A stretch of DNA of 64,000 bases from Winogradskyella flava (GCF_014243395.1 NZ_JACLCP010000001.1:992001-1056000), one strand, 5' to 3'; counted from the first letter of the stretch, positions 46,106-55,162 are shown. Numbers and translations: made by a program. Notes: generated by a model not told the origin, from the letters alone.

Positions 46106-46113
46106 CAAAGATA
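46106..46113 (-). promoter_or_regulatory. Bacteroidota -7 promoter element before the GT-C gene
   Basis: Read on the minus strand the sequence is TATCTTTG, a full match to TAnnTTTG, ending 5 bases before the start codon at 46100. Transcription would begin at or next to the A of ATG, giving an almost leaderless message. A -33 partner is not seen. Confidence 0.38.
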
Positions 46114-46183
46114 GAATTATTTGTAACCTAGAAAATAGTCGCTCAAAAAAGATTCCTAACTTTATTGGAAATAAAATACCGTT

Positions 46184-46612
46184 ATGAGTCATTCCATTTA
46201 CTTCAACTTTATCATAAAAAGTGACAAATTTAGTGTTTATAAAGCCGTTTCTGAGCCAGGGCATTTGGAGAATTGGTGGCCACTAAAATGTTCTGGAATT
46301 CCAAGAGTTGGAGAGCAATTTAACTTTAATTTTACAGATAAATATGATTGGTATGCAGAGGTAACAAGTTGTAAACAGTGGGATCATATTCATTATAAAA
46401 TGACTAAATCTGATGACGACTGGAATTCTACAACCTTTGGATTTAAACTAAAGGAAAAAGATAATGGAACTTGCCTAAATTTTTTTCACACGGATTGGTC
46501 TGAATTAAATAATCACTTTAAACATTCCTCCTTTTGTTGGGCAATGTTATTAAACGGACTTAAGAGTTATTTGGAAAAAGGAGAAATTATTCCTTTCGAA
46601 AAGCGAAGCTAA
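46184..46612 (+). CDS. SRPBCC/START-like domain protein
   Basis: The 142-residue protein has the helix-grip pattern of AHA1/polyketide-cyclase-like proteins. It begins YFNFIIKSDKFSVYKAVSEPGHLENWWP, then GIPRVGEQFNFNF and FFHTDWSELNNHF with a C-terminal helix ending LEKGEI. These domains bind hydrophobic ligands. The function is unknown. It is a lone plus-strand gene inside the minus-strand glycosylation group; its stop overlaps the stop of the facing GT2 gene in the sequence CTAA. Confidence 0.82.
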   Translation: MSHSIYFNFIIKSDKFSVYKAVSEPGHLENWWPLKCSGIPRVGEQFNFNFTDKYDWYAEVTSCKQWDHIHYKMTKSDDDWNSTTFGFKLKEKDNGTCLNFFHTDWSELNNHFKHSSFCWAMLLNGLKSYLEKGEIIPFEKRS

Positions 46613-48102
46613 ACTTTAGAGCTCAAAGACTTAAAGAAGACATAACCAAAGCCAATAAAAAGCATCAAGTGGAATGGAAATAAACCAAAATCCCCACCTT
46701 GATCACCAACGATAAAAGCACTATACATACCAAACCCAAAGTAAAGCATTAGTATGCCTTCTATAATAACATGAGGTGATAGGTTTTTACGTAAGTATTT
46801 GTTGTTTTTCCAGTTGTCTTTATACTTGCTTAGGTTGAATTTTGGTGTTCTTACAAATTCACTGCGTTTACCGGCATGACCTTCTAATACGGCAATGGAA
46901 TTATGTAATGAAAAGCCCATAGCAATAGAGAAAAAGGTAAAGAACATACCAATATATCCAAAGAATCTTTTAAATCCACTTCCGTAAATGCTGCGGTACA
47001 TAAACCAGTAGCACACGAAGAATATGATGGTACTCATTATAAAGAAACTCATAATATAAAAATAGTCTCTCAAGTGAGCATATTCATTCTTTATATAAAG
47101 CATAGGAATACTTAAAACGGCAACCACAAAAATACTTAAGAACATCGTACTGTTTAGTAAGTGTAAAAGACCATGAACTTTAGTTTTAGTGGATATATTT
47201 TTAGATTTTAGAACGCGACTAAGCATTTTTCTAAAGTTCTCTGCGCCACCTTTGTTCCAACGGAATTGCTGTGATCTAGCAGCACTAATTACTATTGGCA
47301 ATTCAGCAGGAGTCTCAACATCTTCTAGATACTTGAATTTCCAGTTTTTAAGCTGTGCTCTGTAACTGAGATCTAAATCCTCAGTAAGTGTATCACCTTC
47401 CCAGTTGCCTGCATCAATGATACATTGCTTGCGCCAAATACCTGCGGTACCATTAAAGTTTATAAAGTGACCTTTAGAATTTCTTCCAACCTGCTCTAAA
47501 GTAAAATGTGCATCTAAAGCAAAGGCCTGAATTCTTGTTAGCAACGAATAGTTTCTATTAATATGTCCCCAGCGCGTCTGTACAACGCCAATTTGATCGT
47601 CCTTAAAATAAGGAATGGTGCGTTTTAACCAATTAGGATTCGGAAGAAAATCGGCATCAAAAATCGCAATGAATTCTCCTTTTGCAATTTCTAAGCCTTC
47701 TTTTAGGGCTCCAGCTTTAAAACCAGCACGATTCTCTCTTGTAATATGTTTTATGTCTAATCCTGTTGCAGCAAGTTTTTCAACATGTGCTTTGGTGGTA
47801 TGCACAGTTTCGTCCGTAGAATCATCTAAGACTTGTATTTCCAATTTTTCACGGGGATATTCCAATAGAGCAATATTATCCAATAAGCGCTCCATGACGT
47901 ACATCTCATTAAATACTGGAAGTTGTACGGTAACGTAAGGAATTTCATTTGGATTATTTAAATCAAATGTTTCACAGCTTTCCCTTTTCTTTTTTGAAGA
48001 TAGATAATTAAAAAGTAGATTTAACTGAGCCAAAGCATACATAAAAATCAAGATGATGGCTATGGTATAAACTACAATTATGAAATAGTGTAAATAAATC
48101 AC
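46609..48102 (-). CDS. Membrane GT2 glycosyltransferase, cellulose-synthase/ceramide-glucosyltransferase-like
   Basis: The 497-residue protein has an N-terminal membrane helix, a cytoplasmic GT-A domain (about 50-300) and four or five C-terminal helices. Catalytic signatures are VLDDSTDET, FDADFLP (DxD), GDTLTEDLDLSYR (TED) and SQQFRWNKG (QxxRW), all intact. It should be a processive or single-addition enzyme moving sugar from a nucleotide donor to a lipid or growing glycan. The start overlaps the stop of the upstream GT2 gene by 4 bases (ATGA), so the two are co-translated. Candidates are a glycolipid or an exported polysaccharide. Confidence 0.9.
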   Translation of the reverse strand: MIYLHYFIIVVYTIAIILIFMYALAQLNLLFNYLSSKKKRESCETFDLNNPNEIPYVTVQLPVFNEMYVMERLLDNIALLEYPREKLEIQVLDDSTDETVHTTKAHVEKLAATGLDIKHITRENRAGFKAGALKEGLEIAKGEFIAIFDADFLPNPNWLKRTIPYFKDDQIGVVQTRWGHINRNYSLLTRIQAFALDAHFTLEQVGRNSKGHFINFNGTAGIWRKQCIIDAGNWEGDTLTEDLDLSYRAQLKNWKFKYLEDVETPAELPIVISAARSQQFRWNKGGAENFRKMLSRVLKSKNISTKTKVHGLLHLLNSTMFLSIFVVAVLSIPMLYIKNEYAHLRDYFYIMSFFIMSTIIFFVCYWFMYRSIYGSGFKRFFGYIGMFFTFFSIAMGFSLHNSIAVLEGHAGKRSEFVRTPKFNLSKYKDNWKNNKYLRKNLSPHVIIEGILMLYFGFGMYSAFIVGDQGGDFGLFPFHLMLFIGFGYVFFKSLSSKV

Positions 48103-48788
48103 TTTAAGCTGTATTTAAAAATCCATGTTAAGATTTTAACGCCTGCAAAGATAGCACCTTTTATGGTTCCTGAAACTTTTGAGACACCAATTCTGTTTCT
48201 GTAATTCACAGGAATTTCGTTATAACTATATTTTTTCTTTAAGACTTTTAGCTGCATCTCAACCGTCCAACCATAGGTTTTGTCTTCCATATTCAGTGCT
48301 AATAATTTGTCGTATTTAATAGCCCTAAAGGGCCCCAAATCTGTAAATGTAGAACGGAAAAACAAGGTCATTAAGCTAGTAGCTAGCCAGTTACCAAAGA
48401 TTTGAGGAACGGTCATTGAACCCTCTTCTCTCAGTTCTTTTACTCTAGCACCAACAACAAAGTCAATATCTTTTTCAATAATAGGCTGAACAATTTTAGT
48501 TAGCTCTTCAGGATAATCGCTGTAATCTCCATCTAAAAACACAATTATATCTGGTTTTATATCTTGTTTTTCGATATAGTCCATTCCTTTTAAGCAGGCA
48601 TGGCCATAGCCCTTTTGCTTTTCAAGCAAAACTGTAGCTCCTGCTTTTTTAGCATTAACTTCAGTATCGTCTGTAGAATTATTACTAACTACAATAACTT
48701 CTTCAACTATTTCAGGAATGTCTTTAATAACTTTCGAAATGGAGTCTGCTTCATTAAAAGCAGGAATGATGACTTTGATTTTGGTCAT
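48099..48788 (-). CDS. GT2 glycosyltransferase, dolichyl-phosphate mannose/glucose synthase-like
   Basis: The 229-residue enzyme has VIIPAFNEADSI at the N-terminus, VVSNNSTDDT, FLDGDYSDYPEE with the metal-binding DGD, and RNRIGVSKVSGTIKG with the basic acceptor motif. This is the pattern of polyprenyl-phosphate hexose synthases. It has no C-terminal membrane helices beyond a short hydrophobic end. Its product would be a lipid-linked sugar, a suitable donor for the GT-C enzyme at 44730. It overlaps both flanking genes by 4 bases. Confidence 0.88.
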   Translation of the reverse strand: MTKIKVIIPAFNEADSISKVIKDIPEIVEEVIVVSNNSTDDTEVNAKKAGATVLLEKQKGYGHACLKGMDYIEKQDIKPDIIVFLDGDYSDYPEELTKIVQPIIEKDIDFVVGARVKELREEGSMTVPQIFGNWLATSLMTLFFRSTFTDLGPFRAIKYDKLLALNMEDKTYGWTVEMQLKVLKKKYSYNEIPVNYRNRIGVSKVSGTIKGAIFAGVKILTWIFKYSLK

Positions 48789-49258
48789 TTATTTAAATCT
48801 GATAATTTATTGTCTTTCTTAAATGACTTTAAATCGGTCCATTCTTTAATTCGCTTTCCTTGGGAATATTTCACTGCAGAAGTTAACTTTTCATCTTTAT
48901 ACATTAAGCAATAACCGTTTTTTTGATCGTTCTTAACTTGACACTTATGATTGACTTTTCCATTGTCGTCATAAAAAACCCACCATTTTATTTTTTTATC
49001 ATTTTCAAAATGACCTTCGCTTTCTTTTTGCCCATTAGAACTGTATAGTTTCCAAAATTTGGTACGTAGATTATTCTTGTAATGCCCTTCGGATTTTAAA
49101 TTACCGTTCTTATAATATGTCCTCCAATATTCGGTTTTTTTTCCATTTTTAATCCAACCACAGGATTCGAGCTTACCATTATCAAAATAATTTTTCTGAT
49201 ACTGTTTTTGCGCGACGGCAAAACTACAAATAAGAGAGAAAATAAAAACTAATCGCAT
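48785..49258 (-). CDS. Secreted YwqK/MORN-like repeat protein
   Basis: The 157-residue protein has a signal peptide (MRLVFIFSLICSFAVAQ). Repeats of about 22 residues follow the pattern YYxNGxLxSEGHYKNNxxxxxW: YFDNGKLESCG, YYKNGNLKSEG, YSSNGQKESEG and YDDNGKVNHKC. The family is often named antitoxin of a YwqK system, but nothing here resembles a toxin-antitoxin pair. It is translationally coupled to both neighbours (4-base overlap downstream, 1-base overlap with the Fe-S gene upstream). It may be a periplasmic scaffold. Confidence 0.82.
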   Translation of the reverse strand: MRLVFIFSLICSFAVAQKQYQKNYFDNGKLESCGWIKNGKKTEYWRTYYKNGNLKSEGHYKNNLRTKFWKLYSSNGQKESEGHFENDKKIKWWVFYDDNGKVNHKCQVKNDQKNGYCLMYKDEKLTSAVKYSQGKRIKEWTDLKSFKKDNKLSDLNK

Positions 49259-50847
49259 TATTTTTGATTTACAAGTTCCATTAGGTCTACATCGTTACCT
49301 AATAAAACTTCAGTCGGATTAATTCGCCCTTTCATACTATCATTCTCTAATTTTAATACACCTCTTGGACATACCGCAGAACAAATACCACAGCCAACGC
49401 AACTAGAACGTACAATATTCTCACCTTTTTGGGCATAATGTCTTACATCAATTCCCATTTCGCAACTGTTAGAACAGTTACCACAAGAAATACACTGTCC
49501 ACCATTTGTGGTAATTCTAAACTTAGAAAATAAACGTTGCTGAAAACCAAGTATAGCAGCCATTGGGCAGCCAAAACGACACCACGAGCGACTTCCTAAA
49601 ATAGGATAGAAGCCAGTACCTATAACACCAGAGAATATGGAGCCAATATAAATACCATAAGTAGATCTTAAAGCTCCAGATTTTATATAGAAAAGTTGAT
49701 CCGTGGTGCCTGTAAAATGCATAATAAGTAAAAGTGCTATGGTAATAAAAAATCCTATGGCTCCATATTTGGCGTCTTTTCCTAATTCTTGCCTTTTAAA
49801 AAACATCACACCAATAAAAACTAAAGTTAGAAATCCAATGACTAAAGAAATAAATACATCTCTTGTTAGCCAAAAGTCGTTGCTATCGTATCCCAAATAG
49901 GTGTAAACCATTGCTGTTGTCATCACTACAGAAAATACTAAAACGGTATGTATTAACCATCGCTCTAACTTCCAGGCTGACATTTTTTTAGAGGATAAGT
50001 GCCTAAAAGAGTCACCGGCTGTCTCCGCTAAACCACCACAACCACATACCCAAGAACAATACCATCGCTTCCCAAATTTATAGGTTAAGATAGGTGAAAT
50101 AACAAATATGGAAAGGATGCCAAAGATGATTAAAGCCAATCCAATATTTCCATTAGATAAAAATCCTTTAACGGACCACTCATCAAAAATGTAATAGTTA
50201 AGCGGCCAAACACTCTTAAGGTCGTAGTATGGTAAATCGTTATTCATGACATACATGAACTCTGGAATCAAAAATGCAAAACCTAATTGAAAGAACATCA
50301 CAGAAACAGTCCGAACTTGTTGGTAACGATTATGTCTATACTTAAGAATAAATTTATATCCAAAAGCTAAAATTGCAATAGTGTAAAGTGTGCCATAAAC
50401 AAACCATTGGCTCGCATTTCTCCCACTCAGTAATTGACTTAAAGGATCAAATAAACTAATTAATCCAGTATTAGAAGCACCGTCCACACCCAACCCTAAG
50501 TATTGAGGATAAAAGTAAAGTACGATATAAAATGTCGTTAGAATAACACCAACGATCCAGCCCCAAACACCCCTTGAAGAGATAGATTTAAACCATTGTC
50601 CATCATTTTTTATACCTTCTAATTTATTAAGATAGGCTTCTCTGGAGTAGATTACAATACCGACCGCAATCAAGCCAAGTGATAACGTTAAGAATAATCC
50701 TTCATTAGGGAAGTTAGTATTGAAAAGCGCTAAAGTCAATATGAATAACCCAATAATTCCTATAGCTAAGGCAACCTTTTGTTTTGTAGTAATATCTAAA
50801 GCATCAGGTCTTGCTAAGGACATGCTATGATTTAATTTATTGCTCAT
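49258..50847 (-). CDS. Membrane-bound polyferredoxin (NapH/RdxA-like 4Fe-4S protein)
   Basis: The 529-residue protein has about nine hydrophobic helices. A Cys-rich turn (YCSWVCGCGG) lies near residue 270, a FGCPMAA motif follows, and two classic 4Fe-4S clusters come at the C-terminus: CISCGNCSNSCEMGID and CVGCGICSAVCPRGV. Such proteins carry electrons between the membrane quinone pool and a partner. The upstream gene, 2 bases away, encodes an FAD/NAD oxidoreductase that could be the donor. The acceptor is not in sight. It is an odd companion for the glycosyltransferases in the same operon. Confidence 0.87.
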   Translation of the reverse strand: MSNKLNHSMSLARPDALDITTKQKVALAIGIIGLFILTLALFNTNFPNEGLFLTLSLGLIAVGIVIYSREAYLNKLEGIKNDGQWFKSISSRGVWGWIVGVILTTFYIVLYFYPQYLGLGVDGASNTGLISLFDPLSQLLSGRNASQWFVYGTLYTIAILAFGYKFILKYRHNRYQQVRTVSVMFFQLGFAFLIPEFMYVMNNDLPYYDLKSVWPLNYYIFDEWSVKGFLSNGNIGLALIIFGILSIFVISPILTYKFGKRWYCSWVCGCGGLAETAGDSFRHLSSKKMSAWKLERWLIHTVLVFSVVMTTAMVYTYLGYDSNDFWLTRDVFISLVIGFLTLVFIGVMFFKRQELGKDAKYGAIGFFITIALLLIMHFTGTTDQLFYIKSGALRSTYGIYIGSIFSGVIGTGFYPILGSRSWCRFGCPMAAILGFQQRLFSKFRITTNGGQCISCGNCSNSCEMGIDVRHYAQKGENIVRSSCVGCGICSAVCPRGVLKLENDSMKGRINPTEVLLGNDVDLMELVNQK

Positions 50848-50849
50848 GA

Positions 50850-52154
50850 TTATGCGGTTTGTAGTTTGTTATTGTAGGCTGATAGAATCTCTTTTTCAAA
50901 TTTTGAATAAAATTCAGGATCAAAATTGGCATCAGAAAGATGATTCATAACGTAATCAACATCACGTTTTTCTGTTAACCAAGTGTCAAAGGTTTCATGA
51001 CGCATTCTAATGCCAAAAGTGTTAATGCCTAGGAATTCTTGGGTATCTTTATGGTATGCTACTGTGATACACTTAGTATCATCATCATGTTTCCAATGAA
51101 AGTGTTGTTCATAATCTGGTCTGCCTTTGGCACCGAAAACCCAGCCGTAAGTTTGATATTCTATATCCATAAATTTTGCTGAATTAAACCAATGCCCTGG
51201 ATTATATGGTCTACGATTTCCGCAAATAGTTTGTGCTAAAGCTTCACCCATCATACGACCTGTGTACCATACGGCTTCAATAGGTCTGCGATTTCCAATA
51301 GCTTCATGTTGTTCGGCACAATCACCAATGGCATACACATCAGGAATATTGGTTTCTAAATAGCGATTCACTTTTACACCACGACCAGTTTCAATCTCTG
51401 AGTCTTTTATAAAATCTATATTTGGCGACACTCCTGCTGTTAACCCCACTACATTACATGGAATTTCTTCGCCAGTTTCTTCAATGATCACAGATTTTAC
51501 TTTACCGTTGTCGTCAGATTTTATTTCTTTCAAATTTGTAGAAAGCCTTAAATCAATATGATGGTTTTTAATATGCCTATTGATCATAGCACTTTCACCC
51601 TCAGGTAAAACACCATTCCAAAAGCTGGATTCACGTACTAAAAATGTTACGGGAATACTTCTGCTATTTAGCATTTCAGCCAATTCAATCCCTATGAGAC
51701 CGCCCCCAACAATTACCGCGCGCTTACAAACCTCTTTATTTGGCGCATGTTTTTCAAGATTATCCAAATCTTGTTTGTGGTACATGCCCATAACACCTTC
51801 TAAATCTTGTCCTGGCCAACCAAATTTATTCGGTTTACTTCCAGTTGCTATAACGAGTTTATCATATTGAAGTGTGTCTCCTCCAGCAAAGTGAAGCGTT
51901 TTAGATGTTGTTTGAACAGTTTTTACGTAACCTTTTTTCAGGTTGATACGATTTTTCTCCCAAAACCAATTTTCATAAGGTTGGGTGTGCTCAAACTTCA
52001 TATGTCCCATATACACATACATTAAAGCTGTACGAGAAAAGAAATAATCTGTTTCTGCAGAGACAATAGTTATTTTTTTGTCGGAGAGTTTTCTAATATG
52101 TCTGGCTAGGGTAACACCAGAAATACCATTACCGATAATGACAATGTGTTCCAT
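50850..52154 (-). CDS. FAD/NAD(P)-dependent oxidoreductase (rubredoxin/nitrite reductase-like)
   Basis: The 434-residue protein shows the two-dinucleotide architecture: FAD loop IIGNGISGVTLARHI, linker VIATGSKPNKFGW, NAD loop VIVGGGLIGIELAEML and FAD contact VYAIGDCAE. The C-terminal 100 residues are not the usual short interface domain and contain HWKHDDDT and an HETFDTWLTEKRDVDY region. It is the first gene of a six-gene minus-strand run, likely passing electrons from NAD(P)H to the polyferredoxin gene product next to it. A TATCTTTA box lies 35 bases upstream (52189-52196), close to the -7 consensus. Confidence 0.88.
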   Translation of the reverse strand: MEHIVIIGNGISGVTLARHIRKLSDKKITIVSAETDYFFSRTALMYVYMGHMKFEHTQPYENWFWEKNRINLKKGYVKTVQTTSKTLHFAGGDTLQYDKLVIATGSKPNKFGWPGQDLEGVMGMYHKQDLDNLEKHAPNKEVCKRAVIVGGGLIGIELAEMLNSRSIPVTFLVRESSFWNGVLPEGESAMINRHIKNHHIDLRLSTNLKEIKSDDNGKVKSVIIEETGEEIPCNVVGLTAGVSPNIDFIKDSEIETGRGVKVNRYLETNIPDVYAIGDCAEQHEAIGNRRPIEAVWYTGRMMGEALAQTICGNRRPYNPGHWFNSAKFMDIEYQTYGWVFGAKGRPDYEQHFHWKHDDDTKCITVAYHKDTQEFLGINTFGIRMRHETFDTWLTEKRDVDYVMNHLSDANFDPEFYSKFEKEILSAYNNKLQTA

Positions 52155-52349
52155 AAAATTTGGTTGTTAGTTAGTGGTCTGTCGATTTTAAAGATAAGAA
52201 CTTAATCTAAAATTCTTATTTATATCCTTTTTAAATTAAACAATTTTGTAAGGTTCTGTCTTCAATTAAGACGCTGAATTTCTTTCAAAAATCTTGTAAG
52301 CCATTGATTTTATATGCGACAGAAGAGCCGTTAATCAAAATTTAAGACG

Positions 52350-53060
52350 ATGAAACGACACCTGTATTTAATAACTTTTCTTTTTTCTTTAGCCATAAGT
52401 GCTCAAGACCTGGATACTTTTTTCTCTAAAACCAATACATTTTTGGGAACCCATGTTAAAAATGGAAAGGTCGACTACAAAACGATACACAAAGATCAGT
52501 CAGATTTGGATGAGATTTTAAAAATAGCAGAGAAAATTTCCGTCAAAGCCTCTGATGGTAATAGCTATCAAGCGTTTTGGATAAATGCTTACAATGTTTC
52601 AGTAATTAAGGGTATTATCGATAATTATCCAACAAAATCTCCTCTAGACAATACAGGTTTCTTCGATAAAACAACCTATAATTTAGGAGGTAAAAGTATT
52701 ACGCTTAATGATGTTGAACATAAACTATTAAGAGCCAAATTTAAGGATGCCAGATTTCACTTTGTTTTAGTTTGTGGGGCAATTGGTTGCCCTCCATTAA
52801 TAAATGAAGCATATATGCCGAATACCTTAGATGAGCAATTGGAGACTCAGACGAAAAAAGCAATAAACGGAAGTTTTTTAAGAGTAAACGAAAAAAAGAA
52901 AAAGGTTGAGGCATCTGAGATCATGAAATGGTACGAAGACGATTTCACTATGGATGGCATGACGAAAATAGACTTTATAAATAAATATAGAACAGAACAA
53001 ATACCAGATAACTATAAGTTGAGTTATTTCTCGTATAACTGGACTTTAAACAAACAATAA
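52350..53060 (+). CDS. Secreted DUF547 protein
   Basis: The 236-residue protein has a signal peptide (MKRHLYLITFLFSLAISAQ). The DUF547 core has FWINAYNVSVIKGII, LNDVEHKLLRAKF, and ARFHFVLVCGAIGCPPL. The conserved Cys pair and the His (LNDVEHK) suggest a catalytic, possibly thiol-hydrolase-like fold, but no reaction is established. A second DUF547 gene lies at 58730 in the arsenosugar operon. The two share FWINAYN/YWINAYN and the Cys-bearing block but are otherwise diverged. The gene heads a plus-strand run of envelope genes. Confidence 0.87.
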   Translation: MKRHLYLITFLFSLAISAQDLDTFFSKTNTFLGTHVKNGKVDYKTIHKDQSDLDEILKIAEKISVKASDGNSYQAFWINAYNVSVIKGIIDNYPTKSPLDNTGFFDKTTYNLGGKSITLNDVEHKLLRAKFKDARFHFVLVCGAIGCPPLINEAYMPNTLDEQLETQTKKAINGSFLRVNEKKKKVEASEIMKWYEDDFTMDGMTKIDFINKYRTEQIPDNYKLSYFSYNWTLNKQ

Positions 53061-53079
53061 ATTCCTTTGAAAAAGGAAT
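53061..53079. terminator. Hairpin directly after the DUF547 stop
   Basis: ATTCCTTT and AAAGGAAT form a perfect eight-pair stem with a GAA loop, starting on the base after the TAA. There is no T-run, so it may stabilise or process the message rather than terminate it. Confidence 0.45.
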
Positions 53080-53112
53080 CTCAGAATAATAACAAACCAA
53101 AACCACAATAAG

Positions 53113-53132
53113 ATTCCCAAAATCATGGGAAT
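53113..53132. repeat. Second hairpin in the same gap
   Basis: ATTCCC and GGGAAT flank an eight-base loop, 14 bases before the next gene's start codon. With the preceding stem it makes the gap between DUF547 and the barrel gene unusually structured. Confidence 0.4.
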
Positions 53133-53146
53133 ATAAAAAAAGCGAT

Positions 53147-54058
53147 ATGAAAAAAATAAGCATACTAGCAATGGCAATAATGATGTCATTCATAGGATTC
53201 TCTCAAGAAGATAACGATTCTCAAAAAAGTGTCATTCAGGAATACACACCATCTATTTTATTAAAAAAAGGGCAATGGGATATTAAATGGTTTAATAACC
53301 TTTACACTGAGACCAAAGACTTATTTGGCCCAAATGGTGAAGAGCAAGATATTCCAAGAAATACTTTTTTTACATCTACAATAGATATCTTCACCGGTGT
53401 TTCAGAAAGCAATAACCTTAATATTGGACTGTTATTAGAGTTCCGTTCTAACGTTATTGGAGGAAGAGATGCTTTGGATGTATTTTCTTTTGATGGCGAA
53501 TCAGGTTCTGCACGTTCTGGGTTTACATCTTTTGCACCAGCAGTGAAATTCAACCCAATAAAGAGTGTTTCAAATTTCACCATTCAGACTGCATTTCATA
53601 TTCCATTGGTGGATAATGAGGTTGAAGAAGGTGTTTTTTTAGACCAAAAAGGATTCATTTTTCAAAATAGATTCTTTTACGATTACAGTTTTCCAAGCGG
53701 CGATTGGCAATTATTTACTGAGTTAAATACTGAGTATAACTTTGGAAAAGAATTAGAGAGAGATGCTAATGGAGTGCAAACTGAGGGTAGTTTTGCCAAC
53801 AATAGTTTACGACTAACGCCAGGACTATTTTTGAGTTACTTTCCAAGTTCTAACTTTACTATTTTAGCTTTAGTACAGCATTCACAATTAATAGATGCAG
53901 GAAATGATTTTTCACAAGATTTTACCGCACTTGGAGGAGGATTTAAATATCAATTAACAAAAGCGTTAAATGTAGAAACACTTTACACCAATTTCGTGAG
54001 AGGAAACGATACCGGTTTGGGACAAACATTTAATATAGGTTTAAGAGCATTGTTCTAG
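53147..54058 (+). CDS. Outer-membrane beta-barrel protein of unknown function
   Basis: The 303-residue protein has a signal peptide (MKKISILAMAIMMSFIGFSQ). The rest alternates hydrophobic and polar residues in strand-length runs with aromatic residues at strand ends, e.g. LNIGLLLEFRSNVIGG, FTIQTAFHIPL, and the final FNIGLRALF. A terminal Phe is a classic barrel-insertion signal. About ten to twelve strands are plausible. No transport or enzymatic family is recognised. It sits between a DUF547 gene and a GH113-like gene, all on one strand with short gaps. Confidence 0.75.
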   Translation: MKKISILAMAIMMSFIGFSQEDNDSQKSVIQEYTPSILLKKGQWDIKWFNNLYTETKDLFGPNGEEQDIPRNTFFTSTIDIFTGVSESNNLNIGLLLEFRSNVIGGRDALDVFSFDGESGSARSGFTSFAPAVKFNPIKSVSNFTIQTAFHIPLVDNEVEEGVFLDQKGFIFQNRFFYDYSFPSGDWQLFTELNTEYNFGKELERDANGVQTEGSFANNSLRLTPGLFLSYFPSSNFTILALVQHSQLIDAGNDFSQDFTALGGGFKYQLTKALNVETLYTNFVRGNDTGLGQTFNIGLRALF

Positions 54059-54092
54059 GATTTATATAAATTAGACACTTAATTGTACTCTT

Positions 54093-55103
54093 ATGAGGTA
54101 TTTTAAGTTTCTAATTTTATGCATTTTATTAGTTGCCGTAACCGTACGCAAAGTAGAAAAGGAGAAAATTAATGGCGTCAGTTTTGTGGCGGCACCTGAC
54201 AAGGTGAATCAATCTCATGTAGCCCCAGTTGTTAAGGTTAATGCCAACTATGCAGCTATTATGCCTTTCGGTTTTATTAAGAATCTAGAGCATCCAGATA
54301 TTGTTCATAATACAGATAGACAGTGGTTTGGCGAAACTCGAGCAGGTGCCAAACAGTACATTGAAGAATTGCGAAAGAAGAATATTAAGGTCATGATAAA
54401 GCCTCAAATTTGGGTTTGGCGAGGTGAGTTCACAGGTAAGATCATGATGACTTCTGAAGACAATTGGAAAGCACTGGAAGATTCTTACTCTAGTTTTATT
54501 TTGGAGTATACAAGGTTAGCAAAGGAAGTCAAAGCTGAAATTTTATGCATTGGTACAGAACTAGAACTTTTTGTAAAGTATAGGCCAGAGTACTGGACTG
54601 GATTAATTCAGAAGATTCGAACCGTTTACCAGGGAAAACTTACGTATGCTGCTAATTGGGATGAGTTTAGACGTACACCATTTTGGAGTCAACTGGATTA
54701 CATTGGTGTTGATGCTTATTTTCCAGTCAGTGATGCCCAAACTCCAAGTTTTGAAGACTGTATAGAAGGTTGGAAAAAACATAAGCCAATTATCTCTAAA
54801 ATGGCTGAAGATTACAAGAAGCCCATTCTGTTTACGGAGTATGGTTATAGAAGTGTAGATTATTCGGGTAGAGAGCCATGGGTATCTTCTAGAAGTATGA
54901 AAGAAGTCAATCTTGAAGCTCAAGTCAACACCACAAAAGCACTTTACGAAACCTTTTGGAAAGAAGACTGGTTTGCTGGTGGTTTTGTTTGGAAATGGTT
55001 TATAAAGCATGACAAGTCTGGTGGAGAAGATAACCCGATGTTCACTCCACAAAATAAGCCAGTCGAAGAAGTCATTCGAACATACTACAAATCGGATGAA
55101 TAA
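54093..55103 (+). CDS. GH113-like glycoside hydrolase
   Basis: The 336-residue TIM-barrel protein fits GH113, a clan GH-A family with beta-mannanases and mannosidase-like members. The predicted acid/base Glu lies in LCIGTELELF (Glu156) and the nucleophile in LFTEYGYRS (Glu249). IGVDAYFPV and GGFVWKWF are other barrel-end landmarks. The N-terminus is hydrophobic (YFKFLILCILLVAVTV) but lacks the usual lipobox Cys or a clear cleavage site, so it may be an inner-membrane anchor. No polysaccharide-utilisation genes accompany it, which suggests cell-envelope glycan turnover rather than nutrition. Confidence 0.82.
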   Translation: MRYFKFLILCILLVAVTVRKVEKEKINGVSFVAAPDKVNQSHVAPVVKVNANYAAIMPFGFIKNLEHPDIVHNTDRQWFGETRAGAKQYIEELRKKNIKVMIKPQIWVWRGEFTGKIMMTSEDNWKALEDSYSSFILEYTRLAKEVKAEILCIGTELELFVKYRPEYWTGLIQKIRTVYQGKLTYAANWDEFRRTPFWSQLDYIGVDAYFPVSDAQTPSFEDCIEGWKKHKPIISKMAEDYKKPILFTEYGYRSVDYSGREPWVSSRSMKEVNLEAQVNTTKALYETFWKEDWFAGGFVWKWFIKHDKSGGEDNPMFTPQNKPVEEVIRTYYKSDE

Positions 55104-55162
55104 ATATTTAAAATTAGTAAGGTTACGTCAGGTTAGCGACAAATAGAGGTAATAACCAAATC

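Noticed and set aside
48785-49258. Toxin-antitoxin module (YwqK antitoxin name)
   Set aside because: The protein is secreted and made of MORN-like repeats; neighbours are glycosyltransferase and Fe-S genes, and no toxin is present.
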